Source: Tetrapyrgos nigripes
Lineage: Eukaryota; Basidiomycota; Agaricomycetes; Agaricales; Campanellaceae
Length of the DNA stretch: 64,000 bases
Assembly (NCBI GenBank): GCA_013368315.1
Contig: JAACJM010000219.1
Location: forward strand, 62,001 to 126,000
Direction: 5' to 3'
Under the pieces are notes generated by a model, which saw only the letters and a program-made list of their open reading frames with translations, was not told the DNA's origin and ran no database searches. How positions within the stretch are numbered: the first letter of the stretch is position 1; every line of letters starts with the position of its first letter. Positions 21,936 to 33,960 of this stretch are shown one piece after another. The position numbers were made by a program, and so were the translations under genes.

Positions 21936-24900
21936 ATGGACAGCCCTGAGGCAAGACATGTACCTCAACATGACATGGCTCCAGTCCCCTTCAATTTGAA
22001 TCAAGGTCCTGCTCAGCCTTACAATCCAGCTCAAGAAGACCCATTCCAAGTGGTTAATTATGGTGGTAATCAGTATCAGCTAACTCAGGGCATTGCTGCA
22101 CAGCTCCAAAATTTGCCACCAATGCCAGGCCCAAGTAGGGCAGGTGGAAGACCCCATCAACAGGTGAGCTTTCTTAGAAATTGTAAATATTTATATGAAA
22201 TGACTGATTATTCCTCATTTCTCTACTACATAAGAATCCTCTGGCAGGGCCATCAACTGCAACTGCTGATAGACAAGTAAGTTTTTTCTGCTCAAATATT
22301 ACATAGGAAAATACAACATAGGATACTTTCTTATATGAATTATCTTAGAACTATGCAGATAGGTTTCAAAATTTGCCAGCTAATCTCCGCAACCAGCTTG
22401 CAAATCTTCCCACTCATTCACTACCTCTGCCAGGTTGTGGTCGTCCCTGTGGCCGAGGTAGAGGTAGAGGTAGAGGTAGAGGTCAGGCTCAGGGAACAGC
22501 TCACATTAAAGACCCTCTCATGCCTCCTGCACCTCAACATGAACCTCAACCTGGGCCAGAACCTGAAGGCAACATAGATGATCCTGCTCTATTTGAGCCA
22601 CCAGTTGATCCATCTCAAGAATTTGAAGAGATTCCTAAAATTCGAATTGATCAGCTACCTCTGGCACTTCATCCCATTATTGAAGAGGAGGATTATGACC
22701 AGTATTTCATGGGTGGATTTACAGAAGTCTGTCCCAAGTGCAAGGCTCTTCATTGGGACTGTGAGAAATTAACAAAGTCAACTATCCATGAGCTTAAATT
22801 TGGTTCCTGTTGTCTTCAAGGAAAAGTAGTACTTCCCAAGTTGCTTCAGAAGCTATATGACAGGACAAGCCATGACTCTAAACATTATTTGGACAATATC
22901 TGCAGCTATAATGCAGCTTTTTCTTTTGTACCACTTGGACTCAAAACAAACAGTCAAAATGATCCTGAAATGCCTACATCTGGAGCACACTATTACAAAA
23001 TCAAAGGAGAGCTCTGGCACTCAATGGGCTCTCTATTGCCAGAGACAGGACAAAATCCTGTATATGCCCAGTTATATATTGTAGCTCCTCAGGATGCAAT
23101 TCGGCAGCGATTGGAAAACAATGCAAATCGTGGGACTGGATTGCATGCAACCATCATGCAGAAAATATCTGATATGCTGCATCAACACAATGGATTTGTG
23201 ACACTATACAAGTCTGCATATCAGTGTGTTAGGGAGCTGCAGATAAATAATCCAGAGAATATTCAGAGTATCACTATTAAACTCCACTTTAATTTTGGCC
23301 AGGATCCCAGAACTCATAATTTAACTACAGTTGATGAAGTGGCTATTCTCTTACCTGGAAGGGAAGAAGTTACAGACCACAGAGATATCATTTTGCATAC
23401 ACAAGCAGGGTCTCTGAAACATTTGTATGAGAGCAATACAGCCTATATGGCATTGCATTATGTGTTACTCTTTCCAAGGGGAGAATTGGGTTGGCATCCA
23501 AAACTCAAACTATCACAAGAGTACTTAGATGCAAATAATATCACTGTTGATGAAGGTGCAGTTGATCAGGAGGAGGACTTGGAAGATCCAGAAGCAGCAA
23601 CCTCTGGATCAAGAAAGAGGAAGCAAATGTATGTGACACAGTTGGAGTATTATGCATATTGTATACACAAGAGAACATCTTTAGATGAGTCAGATCATAT
23701 GTTTAGAGCAGGTCTTCTCTTTCAACAATTTGTCATTGATGCCTGGGCTCAAACTGAGCAAAGTAGATTGCAGTTTTTGCATCTCAACCAAGCCAAACTT
23801 AGATCAGAGGTTTATAATGGATTGGTGGATGCTATGAACAATAGAGATGTTAATTTGGAAAATGTGGGTCAGAAGTATATTTTGTCATCTACACATATAA
23901 GGAGTTCCCGGCATATGTTCCAACTTTATCAGGATTCAATTGCTTTGGCACAGCATTTTTCAAAACCAGACTTTTTCCTTACAATCACAGCAAATCCAAA
24001 TTGTGAGGAAATCAAAAGTGCATTAGAACCAGGTCAGACATATCTGCAAAGGCCAGATTTGGTTGCGTGAGTCTTTAGAGAGAAATTGAGAATGGTTCTG
24101 AAAGATATACAAGAGAAAGGGATTCTGGGCAAATGTGTTGGTTATGTATATACCATTGAATTCCAGAAGAGAGGACTGCCACATGCACATATTCCGATAT
24201 TTCTGTCACCTGAAGCAAGAATCCGTGACCCTCATATGATTGACAAAGTTATCTCTGCTCAGCTGCCAGATAAGGACACAAATCCCACTCTATTTGAGTT
24301 AGTGACAAGCCATATGATACATGGGCCCTGTGGTGTCCACAATCCAGATGCACCCTGTATGAAGCATGGCAAATGTACCAAGGGATTTCCTAAACCTTTT
24401 GTTAGTGAAACAGCACTCTCTGAAGATGGGTACACTACTTATGCATGACCTGACAATGGCCGCTATTTCATGAAAAAGGTCAATGGCTGGGATGTTAAAG
24501 TAGACAATCAATGGGTGGTGCCTTACAATGCCTGGATATTAATGCAGCTTAAATGCCATGCAAATCTGGAGTGTTGCATGTCTGTCAAGGCATTCAAGTA
24601 TATTCACAAGTATATCTATAAAGGACATGACAAGACCACTATGTAATTTGGAGAGGCAATAGATGAGATCAAGCAATATGCAGAAGCCATCTGGAGATTG
24701 ATGCATTATGAGATGCATGGAGGAATACCCAATGTGGTTCAGTTGTCTCTTCACACAGAGAGAGAGCAGATGGTTGTTTTTCATGCAGAGCAAGGAGCTC
24801 ATGATATTCTCAACCAGGCTCAGAAGCAGAAGACAACGCTTATGGGATGGTTTGAAGCAAATGCAAATGAGAAGAAGACTGCAGAGGAGCATCCAGACCA

Positions 24901-25735
24901 GGCAACAACTATTGCACAAAGCACCCTCTATCAGAACTTTCCACAAAAATTTGTATGGGTGAAGACAACAAAGAAGTGGAAACCTAGACAGAAAGGTTTT
25001 GCAATAGGGCAAATGTATTTTGTCCATCCCTCTGCAGGTGAATGCTTCTACTTGTGACTATTGCTAACAGTGGTCACTGGGGCTGTGTCTTTTGAAGGTT
25101 TGCGTACAACTGACACCAATGAGCCTGATCCAGACAGGCCAGGCTACAACAAAAGAAAGTATGGTCAACCTTCCAAGAGGCTTGCTTGGCATGAGGGCTT
25201 TTAGAAGATGATGGTGAATGGCAGCAATGCCTAGAGCAAGCAAAGGTGGTTCAAACAGGTTCATAGTTAAGATCACTGTTTGCAACTATCCTTAAAGATT
25301 GTGCTCCATCACAGCCTGAAGTGCTTTGGGAAGAGTTCAATGTTCAGGTCTTCCACTGTCAAATCTCAAACTGAAAGTTGGTGCTCCAATTATGATCTTG
25401 CGGAATTTGGATCCATCAAATCGAGTTTGCAGTGGCACCAGAGCTGTGGTCACTGCAGCAAACATGTGTGTCTTAGAGGCAAGGATCATTGGTGGGGATC
25501 ACACTGGCAAAGATTTTCATACCTCGCCTGAATATTGAACCTGGGAACCTGGATCTCCCATTTACACTGAGGTATCGTCAGTTTCCAGTTTGCCTTGCCT
25601 TTGCAATGTCTATCAACAAATCTCAAGGGCAATCTGTGAATCATGTGAGGTTAAATTTATGGATATCAGTTTTTACTCATGGCCAGTTGTATGTGGCCCT
25701 ATCAAGGTGCACTTCAAGTCAGTGAGTAAAGGTAC
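21936..25735 (+). pseudogene. Helitron Rep-helicase protein, internally deleted
   Basis: Three phase-consistent exons start the gene: 21936-22163, 22235-22276 and 22349 onward (introns 71 and 72 nt). The protein has a Pro/Gln-rich start, a (GR)n block, a zinc-binding CPKCKALHWDCE...CC, the Helitron_like_N region, and the Rep HUH motif (GLPHAHIPIFLS) with the two-tyrosine motif KYIHKYIYKG. After LLLTVVTGAVSFEGL the sequence decays and jumps at about 25300 to the last part of a Pif1-type helicase ([44 protein letters not shown]). Helicase motifs I to about IV, including Walker A, are absent. In-frame stops are TGA 24068-24070, TGA 24446-24448, TAA 24644-24646 and TGA 25055-25057, all in one frame. 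It is not functional. Confidence 0.85.
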
Positions 25736-25948
25736 TATTTGGAGAAGGTAAGTATTGCTGGACACTGCACATAAATGAACTGACACTGACTATGCATTGC
25801 AGATAATATAGACTGTAAGACTTATAACATAGTTTATAAAAGTGTACTATTGACATCACCGTAACTACTATGCTTTGTACTTTGATTGAGCTCTGAACAT
25901 GAAACTAATTTTATTTTGTTGTTCAATGATGAATTTCTTTTTACAGTG

Positions 25949-26112
25949 GAATGGAGGTGTGTAGCACCGACTCTTAGTGGAATGGAGGCGCAACAGCGCC
26001 GACTAGCAGGGGTTTGGGGGCGCAGCCCCCTACAAGCTGTCGACTCATGCCGGAGGAGTGGAGCGAGCGAAGCGAGCCTCCATGACAAAGGCATGGGTCG
26101 TAAAGCTTGTAG
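25949..26112. repeat. GC-rich structured region: 30-bp duplication and nested inverted repeats
   Basis: TGGAATGGAGG...CACCGACT occurs at about 25949 and again at about 25979 (TGGAATGGAGG...GCGCCGACT). Then GGGGGC-GCA-GCCCCC forms a tight hairpin (26017-26032), and TACAAGCTGTCGACTCATGC (26031-26050) is inverted at 26092-26112. This may be the 3' terminal structure of the Helitron, or the end of another element. It lies only 80 bp before the next gene's start. Confidence 0.6.
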
Positions 26113-26191
26113 ATAAGATAAGATAATATGAGCACGGGTTGGCGCTGATGACGTCAGCATACTTCCCTTCTGACTCTGTACCACCACCTTC

Positions 26192-28532
26192 ATGGAACGC
26201 CTGCTCGGCATATCTGATGATGTACTCATCTATCTCTTCTCTTTTCTTTCTATTCCAAACATCTTACTCCTGAGGGAAGTGAGTGGGTCTTTATAGTATC
26301 TACCTTGATCGATCTGATTCAGCGTTCTTCTCTCTTTCTTTGTGGTTTATAACTACGTCACTATGACTACGCTATGTGCTATGCTGGACAATGCCAGACA
26401 TGTAGAAGACTAAACGAACTCTCTCGGCTACCTATTATCTGGATCGAAGCCTGCCATTCTCAAATTCTCTCCAAAGGCTATCCTTTTCCTCGTTGTTCGT
26501 TACAGGAGCTTCCTCAAGAACGACTGGAAACACTCACACGACGTGCCTATCGTCTTGCACAGCGTTGGCTTAACCAGTATCATAACGTCAACCTTGACTC
26601 GGGACGAAAACCATCATTATCATCATTTTCTTCTTCCTCGTCAACGTCGCCATCATCACTATTCCCCAATAAGGAGTGCAAATTCTCCGTATCGCCCAGT
26701 GCTCCTATTGCCGACGTCCGTTTCATCGAAGGGTTTGAGGAAAGATTTCTGTTGACGGTATCGAAGGGGATTTGGTCGGTTATTACGATTTGGGATGTAG
26801 CAGAGGCTTTGGAAAGTTTATCTGGTCAGGGGAGTCGGAATGGGGATTCCAAGTCAACTGCGACGTCGTATAGAGAGAGGAGACCTACGACTCCAAGAAA
26901 ATGTTGCGAGTGGTCGCCAAAAGGAGGGCTGTTTACCGGTTTGACGCTCAATTCGGATTTGGAGTCTGAGGCAAAGTTGGCGGTTTCGGTTGCGTTTGAG
27001 AGGTGCGTCATTATCACTGGGTTCCAAATTTTCTGGCTTTTTCCGTATACAACTTCAGCTGACTTGTACGCATCTCAGTGGGCAACAGATCCAACTCATG
27101 AATCTATCAACAGACGGCCAGCTCTCACCGATATGCTCGATCGACGTCGCTATGAAGCCGATGACGCTTGAAGGAGATTTTATCGCTATGAGTGACGATC
27201 TTGCGCAGACGACTATATATAATTGGAAGACGGGGGATTATGCTATTTTGAAACATTTACAGGATCAGGAAGGTGTTTGGAAGGTGTGTCTTCTTCCAAA
27301 CTTCTATTTCGTTCATACATACTAACCTCAACTTTTTCTCGCTGTTTCTGTTCATACAGCAAGACCACTGTATCCAAGTTGTATTTGCACACCAAAGTAT
27401 CCTCGTCGTCCGAGCTCGTTCGGTACACCTCTTCCCTCAACCTGTACTCAGACCCGCTTCTGTGAACGCGCCCGTATACCTTCCGATAGCTCGTCATACC
27501 TTTGGCTGGATTGATGGAGTTTCCGTCGTGCCTCCTTCGAGGATTCGGCCGGAAGTTAAGGCTATGGGAACAACATTTCCTGCTACAGGAGGATATGGAG
27601 GAGGACTGGAACCACGACACGACTTTGATGATGGCTATAGCGAAAGCGCGTCTCGAGATTCATTTGATTTACCGCCCCCGCTAACGCTTCTCGTCCGACT
27701 ACAAAGCGACAATCCGTGGACTGCTGATGAGCATTCTTTGGATTTGTACGCCTTGATGCCTAGTGCAGATGCCGCCGTCAAGTCCATCTCTCGCTATGAT
27801 GAGTCTAATGAATCACAAGTTCGCGTTTTGAATAGGAGTCATACTCATCAGCCTCCACCGTCAGTACTCGCTACGACGCCGACACTAACGGTGGACGCGG
27901 ACACAGTTATTCCAACTCTCTCCGATGCCTCAGCGACTCTCTCTTCATCTTCATCTCCACCTTTAACCATACCACCACCTCCAACTCCCTACCTCTTCCC
28001 ACCCATTCTCACCTCCCGCATCTTATCCATCCGAGGCTCTCTCCGTTGCACCGACGTTGTGTTAGGTCCTTGCCGTACAGCGGTATGGATAAGACCACAT
28101 GATAGGTCTTTGGGTGGGTTGATTGATGATTCGCTGAATGGGTTGACGATGATGGGTATGGGGGGGTTGATGGGTGTGGGTAGTTCGCAGAATGTAGATG
28201 GGGGAGATTCGTTTAATAACGAGAGGTCGAAGGAAGGGTTGGTATGTGCGGTGTTTCCGGGGCCTTTGTGTCCTAGTACTAGTCACGGTGCGAGGATGAG
28301 TAGTAGTAGTAGTAGTACTGGTTCCACTGGAAGCGAGGATTGGATAGGTGGCGTGAGTACGATGAGCGTAAACGGGGGAGATGGAGAGAAAGGAGAGAGG
28401 GATAGCGATGGTGGCGTGAGGATGATGTGGATGAATGAGCTCAATAATTGGACGACGTTAGATTACTATGAGGCGATGGGCAGGATTGCATTGGGGTCTG
28501 GGGATGGGTATGTTACGGTGTTGGAGTTGTGA
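26192..28532 (+). CDS. F-box protein with beta-propeller-like body, 689 aa, four exons
   Basis: The exons 26192-26278, 26398-27002, 27079-27283 and 27360-28532 join in exact phase (introns 119, 76 and 76 nt, all GT-AG). Residues 1 to about 45 are the F-box (MERLLGISDDVLIYLFSFLS, then TCRRLNELSRLPIIWIEACH), followed by the basic helix CSLQELPQERLETLTRRAYR typical of a common Agaricomycete F-box family. The remainder is a WD40-like/propeller-type body with strands such as QIQLMNLS, TTIYNWKTGDYAIL, HCIQVVFAHQSILVVRARSV and GRIALGSGDGYVTVLEL at the C-terminus, broken by Ser/Thr-rich and Gly/Met-rich loops. It is expected to act as an SCF ubiquitin-ligase adaptor; substrate unknown. The first intron boundary was fixed by requiring the F-box to be continuous. 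Confidence 0.88.
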
Positions 28533-28712
28533 GTCGGAAGGGGTATAGGTAGAAGAGTCCACTGGCAGTATGTCGTGCATTGTATGATGTTGTTTAGTGC
28601 AGACCTCGGAGATTACTGAACAGCATATATGTTCAAGAAGCAGCCTCATGAATATCGGATATTCCATACGAGTTCACTAGTACTTTTTACGTATAAACAT
28701 AACGATGAGACG

Positions 28713-29512
28713 TTACATGTGAGGTCGCTTACAACCTCCTTCGTGTAGCACTACATGCTCGGGGGCGGCACCGCTTGCGAAGGGCAATTGGAGAGTGCTA
28801 GTTCCTGGCTGCCAGACAGAGCTAGACCAAGAAACTCGTCAATCATCGTAACTCAAAGCTAGCTAAAATCAAAACTCACTTATGTCCTCTAAAGCTCAGT
28901 TCTGCCGTGTCCTGCACAATCAAAATATCTCCAGCGTGAAGTGTGTAGTTACCAGTAAGAGTAACATTGGCCGGATCAGCTGAAGGGAAGGATAGTTCGC
29001 CTTGTCCTCTTAGTATGATAACGTATCTGCACAGTAAGAGGCAGTGTTAGCGCAAAAGCAAAAGTTTGGTATATGTTCGTGATGCGAAAGGGTGTAGAGG
29101 AAGTAATTACTCACTGAGGAGCAGGAGCATTGTGTAACCCCGCGTTCGTCAACTCTGTGAACAAGTCGTAGCTGCTGTTTCCCAATGCACCTAGATTAGA
29201 ATAGCTCAATGCACCGATAGTACCTTCTGCGGTACTCGAGACTAGTGCAGGCGTCAGCACCCAGCATCTAGAACGGAAAGCATGCTTGGGATAAGTATAT
29301 ATTTACTTTGAAGCATCGACAATGCCTAGTACTTACTCTAGCCCTGAAAGCCCGTCTTTACTCACTAGAGCCGTGAGAGTCAAACTTTGAGGGCTGAGGA
29401 CTGCGTTATCAGAAGGTGCAGTTGGTGTGTTTGCAAACATGTATGCAGCCGGAGAGGCTAGAGATCCAAGTACGAGTGTAGAGAGTACGGATAGGAAGGC
29501 TTGGAGTTGCAT
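28713..29512 (-). CDS. Secreted cupin-like protein, 194 aa, four exons
   Basis: The minus-strand exons 29512-29337, 29267-29115, 29026-28880 and 28821-28713 join in phase (introns 69, 88 and 58 nt). Residues 1-20 are a signal peptide (MQLQAFLSVLSTLVLGSL). The body has the small-cupin pattern: YDLFTELTNAGLHNAPAPQ, YVIILRGQGELSFPS, HAGDILIVQD and a late STLQLPFA...APEHVVLHEGGC. This is a single beta-barrel domain of a type common among secreted basidiomycete proteins; enzymatic activity is unproven. The metal-binding HxH...H set is incomplete in what I can see. If the last intron were retained the protein would stop after RGHK, but the spliced form restores the conserved C-terminus. Confidence 0.8.
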
Positions 29513-30170
29513 CGTCGTCGTAAAGGATGGGGTCGCAGTCGAGCGTTCGACGTGGCACCGTTGGTGTTTTTATGCGTAGACACCGCGGGTGGCGATAGAG
29601 CTTGGAAAAATCTAAACTTGAATGACGGATTTTTGCTCGGCCCTGTACATGCTCCATATGGAATATTTCAAAGCTCTAAATATGGTTCGCCACCCGCAGT
29701 GAGAGTCATTCGAGGGTTCAATTAGACGTTTAGAAAGCCTTACCCCTATGGAGACCTAATCTCAATCAAGGCGGCTCTACTAGTCTATGAAAGGTCTATG
29801 AAATGAATTGACAGGCTGCCAACGCCACCTCTACATATGTTGGGAGGAGTAGTCTGCATTCGCTTTCGATCATGATGGACAGTGGACTTTCGTGGGTATG
29901 CACGCCTCATGAAAAGTTGAGTTGTAGGCTAGAAGAGCAGAAACAAGGACTTGCCCCAGATGATCGGACAATAGCATGGATCCGTATCCGAACCTCATCC
30001 GAGTCGCCGATGCCCAAATCTGCATCATATTCGTCGTTCGACGACGTAGAATGTCATAGACGCAGAGGCGTTCCAGAATCCAGCAAGACCCGCTATGCAC
30101 GGATCATGGCCCAGGGCCGTATACGGTAGCATATTAATAACCGAAGGAAACTTCTAGCCCGAGAGCACAA
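29513..30170. other. No supported gene
   Basis: Upstream region of the cupin-like gene. The frames at 29872-30129 (plus) and 29870-30100 (minus) have no recognisable features. Confidence 0.45.
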
Positions 30171-30174
30171 CTCA

Positions 30175-31480
30175 CTAGAAGTCGGCCGAGTCACACGGAC
30201 GGTCATTCTTCCCAATCTCATCGATACCACGTCTCAAACCCCTCCTAGAGCCCAACCAAATCCAAACCCACTTGGTTCCCGCCAACACCCATTCCTTCTC
30301 CACTCTCTTCGGCGTCTGATATCCCTCTCTCATCCTCATTGCTCCATTCGGTGTCCAAAGCTTCCTTGGTCCAGACGGCGAGCTCACTCTAGCGTGTGCA
30401 GCGAGTAATAGGCGTACGGTGACCAAGGGCTCCTACTGGATACCCTGACTGGTACGTCCTTCTCCACCCTCTCTCCTTCTCCCTCTCCACCGCACTCGCC
30501 TCTTTCACATTGCTTATTCTACGTCTTTTCGAGCATTCGCATTCATATTAACCCTCGTTTCCTCTATGTTTCCCTTGATGGTGCTGATGCTGATACTCGA
30601 GACGTCGACGGGGTAAGCGTTCCCGAGGAGTTTGAGTTTGGTTGGGGGGATGTTTGCGTTTGCGTTTGCGTTAGTATGAGGCGTATGCTGAGGCGTAGAA
30701 GTGGACGTAGACGTGAGGGTGGGAATGGGAGTGCTGACGAGCCTGGAGGGTGAAGGAGGACACGTCTGTGGATTTGGAGAAGAAAGAGGAAGAGGACCAA
30801 GAGCCCAAGCAATGGAACTCGAACTCGAGCTCGTTCTCGTAGCCATGGGTTTGGGTACCAAACCAGGAACAGGACCCGGACCCAGAGCAGGCGTAATCCT
30901 ACTACCACCACTGCTACCACTCCCTCTCCCACTAACATAATTCAACGGTCCTCCAAATCCTCTACACCTTCAACACTTTCGTATGTAACACCCTCCCGAT
31001 ACTGTCTTTGGCGGGAGTGAGGACGGTGTTGCAGGAAGCCGCGTACCTCTCGTTCTCTTCTTGTGCCACTTCTTTCGTTATATCACTGATCGTACCGTCT
31101 TCTCCTTGCTCGATCTATATCTGGCTCTCTTTGCATCAAACGCTCAACATCCCCCCCAACGTCAATCTTCACACCAACATTCCTAGATCGCAGACCAATC
31201 CAAATTCCACGTTCCCTTCTAAGTTTTCAGGTCTTCGTAAGGAGTGAGGTACTCAAAGTTATCTTGTTGGATGCTGATGGCGTTTTAAGTGCGTATCTTT
31301 CAGCTTATTCTACCATTCCCTTGTTCCTCGACGCTCTCCTCCTCTGGATTACACTGTACATCGGTCGTCCATGCCTCCACACATCAATCCTCACAGGTCA
31401 ACCCCGTGTCGAGCTAATCAAGACGCGACGATGGGTTTGGCTGGGACCTAGGTGGGACTGTCGTTGAATGGGCTCAGGGG
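30175..31480 (-). pseudogene. Unrecognised minus-strand gene or pseudogene, discontinuous
   Basis: Several minus-strand pieces look coding but are in different frames: DNFEYLTPYEDLK (about 31255), VKIDVGGDVERLMQREPDID (about 31120-31180), ISDITKEVAQEENERYAASC followed by NTVLTPAKDSIGRVLHTKVL (31090-30960), GFGGPLNYVSGRGSG with a Ser/Thr/Pro-rich tail (30955-30514), and YQTPKRVEKEWVLAGTKWVW (30330-30260). One or more frameshifts or missed introns separate them. I do not recognise the family. Confidence 0.35.
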
Positions 31481-31607
31481 GAAGGGGTTGGAAGATGAGG
31501 GTGTTTTGACGAGATTGAGGCAGTAGTGGATCCTGCCGGTGGGGGGGGGGATGATGGCTCAAATGATGAGCTCGTGCTGACTAGATTATCGTTTATAATT
31601 AATGTCT

Positions 31608-31988
31608 TCAGCTATTGTTGTTCACAATATTCATTGTCCTCTGCGGGAAAGGTCGGTCACATCTCCACTCGTCGGCTCTGTTGGCGCTGTCATAGCTACG
31701 AGCAGATACCGATGGCACTGAGTAACCACTTCCAAGAAAATAATCATCAACAGGCTATAGCTACCGACAGGATTATATTTAGGTCCGTCTTCCAGTATCT
31801 TGTACCATTCAGAATCTCTGTATGTTTTTGATTTTGATTTCATCAAGCCACACTCACCGTCAACTACTATCATGATCGAAACCCGCAGCCTTGATATTGA
31901 AGTATATCTTCGCATGTCTGGTCCAAAAGATAGAGCTGTCTCTCTCCCACCCCTTCTGTTCGCCAGGCCGAGTCTGACCAAAACTCAT
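31608..31988 (-). CDS. Possible small protein, uncertain splice structure
   Basis: ATG at 31988 opens MSFGQTRPGEQKGWERDSSI, then FWTRHAKIYFNIKAAGFDHD. A gtgagt donor lies shortly after, and a later stretch (PVDDYFLGSGYSVPSVSARS, then DRPFPQRTMNIVNNNS) ends at a stop at 31608-31610. A stop codon lies just before the donor in the first frame, so the junction is not solved. It may be a decayed gene. Family not recognised. Confidence 0.3.
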
Positions 31989-32037
31989 CTTCACTAGTAC
32001 TCTTGAATCCTTTGCTTCAGTCAGCAGGGCGGCTGAA

Positions 32038-33293
32038 ATGCATCACACCATTCTTTTCTTTCTAACGTGAGTTTCCATTTCAAGCTCTCGAGTATCGAAA
32101 CCTATCACTGACGTAGGGCCTCTCCTCTCTTCTAGCCTGTGGTCAGCCTTTCTAGTGATTATCACTCATGGGCTCTTAGTCACCTTTCCTGCCCAGCCGG
32201 TTGCTGGACAAGACAACATTTATGTTTGGAGCAGAAATGGCACCGATCCCGTGGACTTCTTTCTTCAGACGGCCAAAGTCAATGACAGCGACCATCGTGA
32301 TGAGTCGCGCATCTCACGATCATCACCTGTTGTGGTACCAAATGTGTCTGAAGGAGGAGGCCAAGGACTCATCCGTTTCAACATCGCAGGGTGTGTATGT
32401 CATTCATTTTGTCAATACGTAGCAGCTGCTCATATCGTTACAGAATATTTCAGATCATTGCTGTGGACACTCAAGACCGGTACGATTGATTTCCTCATCT
32501 ATCGTTTCAAAAACCTAAAAATAACTCAGGAATCCCGAAAATGCCTTTTTCTACACGTTTGTGACGGTTCAGGATTCCAATTCAGTCCCTTCAGGAATGC
32601 CTCAAGACAATAATGGCTCTAATTCAGAGGATGGTGGAAACCGCAGTGATGGGGGCAACCATAACCAGTATGTGCTGTGCTGTATATCTTATGCCTGATC
32701 ACTGACATGACCACCAGAACGATGACCTCTGGCAATAGCAAGCCGTGCGTTCCATGTCACTACACCAAAGCTTGAGTCTGATTTCATTGTTTCGGACAGC
32801 CCTGCTGGCCGCTCCTCCTGGCATAGAGCCATTGCCGGGGGTGTAGTTGGTGGATGTGTCTTCCTCGCATTAATTGCAGGAGGAGCTTTACTGGTCTTTC
32901 GAAGGAGACGTGATGTGAAGCGAGATATGGAAACATCTGGCAAGCATTTCCTAAGCATTTCTAATTTGCTTCGTTCGTTTTGCTGAGTCTTTCATATAAG
33001 TAGTCTATGAGCCATTCACTTTGCAGGCTCCGGTAAATATCCAACCTGCTAAAGGCTCTTCTTATTTATCTCCCGGCGTCCAGGATGCCATTCACTCTGA
33101 GGTACCGCAAACAGTCGCAGAGTCAAGGGCCATTGAAACTCATGATGGAGAGAATAATATAGAAAATCAAATGAGGGAGATACAGCTGCATATGAACATG
33201 CTCACGAGAGAGATGAGACTCCATATGGCGCCGCCTTCGTATGGTCACGGTAGTGACAATGGAGATGGGCGAGTAGAGGACCCATTCAATTAG
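32038..33293 (+). CDS. Single-pass membrane protein with PPSY tail, seven exons
   Basis: The exons 32038-32066, 32136-32390, 32444-32479, 32530-32667, 32718-32744 and 32800 onward are phase-consistent, and the last exon starts at 33027. A signal sequence spans exons 1-2 (MHHTILFFL...LWSAFLVIITHGLLV). The ectodomain includes FNIAG, IFQIIAVDTQDRNPENAFFY and a Ser/Asn-rich stalk. One TM helix follows (AIAGGVVGGCVFLALIAGGA) with RRRR as stop-transfer. The cytoplasmic tail carries a coiled-coil-like segment (ENQMREIQLHMNMLTREMRL) and PPSY. The donor of the last intron is unclear: either gtgaag within RRRRD or a GC-AG site. It resembles cell-surface sensor-like proteins in layout; no domain was recognised. 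Confidence 0.75.
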
Positions 33294-33385
33294 TAGTTCA
33301 ACAGGTTCTGGGCGATAATTAGCATTATCAGTAATACAGGGATATGAACTATCGGGACACCCGATATATGCTGTATTTGGACTAA

Positions 33386-33960
33386 TCATCTTGCAGAGTC
33401 GTACTGCGCAATTATACTCAGGTCAAAATCGCAATAGAATAGGTAACAGATAACACGCTTCCAGAGCTCGCGTTCATCAGTGGATCTTCTATCTAGAACG
33501 ATGCATGGGTAAACTCCCTTGTCTTGAGCAAGACAGATCGCGATTCCGGGGATCATCCAAGTCCTATAAACCTCCGGACCTGTCTGTATACGTCTCTGAC
33601 CATAAATCATAGCAAGCTAGACGCTGTAAGTTAAATGTTAGATTCACAAGGATGAGAACAGGCAAACTCACACCGGGCATTTGCAAATGATACAATGACA
33701 CATCCTGCAAATCGCTGAAGCGGTATTTGATGAAACTATTTGACCCAGACACGACAAACATGATGTTCGGATCGCTCGAGTTGATCTGCCCATAGCCGTG
33801 TCGAGTACAAGTGCTCCAAATGCTTGTCCCGTAATTGGAGTTAGTCAGAAAGAGACCTCTCAACTCATGGACGATGGAGTAACCTGTAGGAAAAATTATA
33901 GGCTATCGTAGTCTCTAAAAGCCTCTTCAACTCATCGGCATCTAGGAACTCGTCTTAACA
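33386..33960 (-). pseudogene. Unrecognised protein, at least two exons, one frameshift
   Basis: The exon reading YSIVHELRGLFLTNSNYGTS through SLYHLQMPG (about 33880-33685) joins via a gtgagt...gtctag intron to LAMIYGQRRIQTGPEVYRTW, then IPGIAICLAQDKGVYPCIVL, ending at stop 33386-33388. Upstream DADELKRLLETTIAYN (about 33945-33900) is in a frame one base off, across a T5 run. The mid-density hydrophobic pattern and splice logic suggest a real gene family, but I do not recognise it. No start was found. Confidence 0.4.

Larger units (their letters stand above)
21640..26115 (+). mobile_element. Degenerate Helitron, boundaries approximate
   Basis: Contains a Rep/helicase pseudogene (21936-25735), a duplicated leader (21641-21890) and a GC-rich inverted-repeat region at the 3' side (25949-26112). 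Classical ends (5'-TC and a hairpin followed by CTRR-3') were not identified with certainty, so start and end are provisional. Confidence 0.6.

Noticed and set aside
30514..30945. 143-codon Ser/Thr/Pro-rich minus ORF as a separate gene
   Set aside because: Low complexity; treated only as a possible tail of the discontinuous locus 30175-31480.
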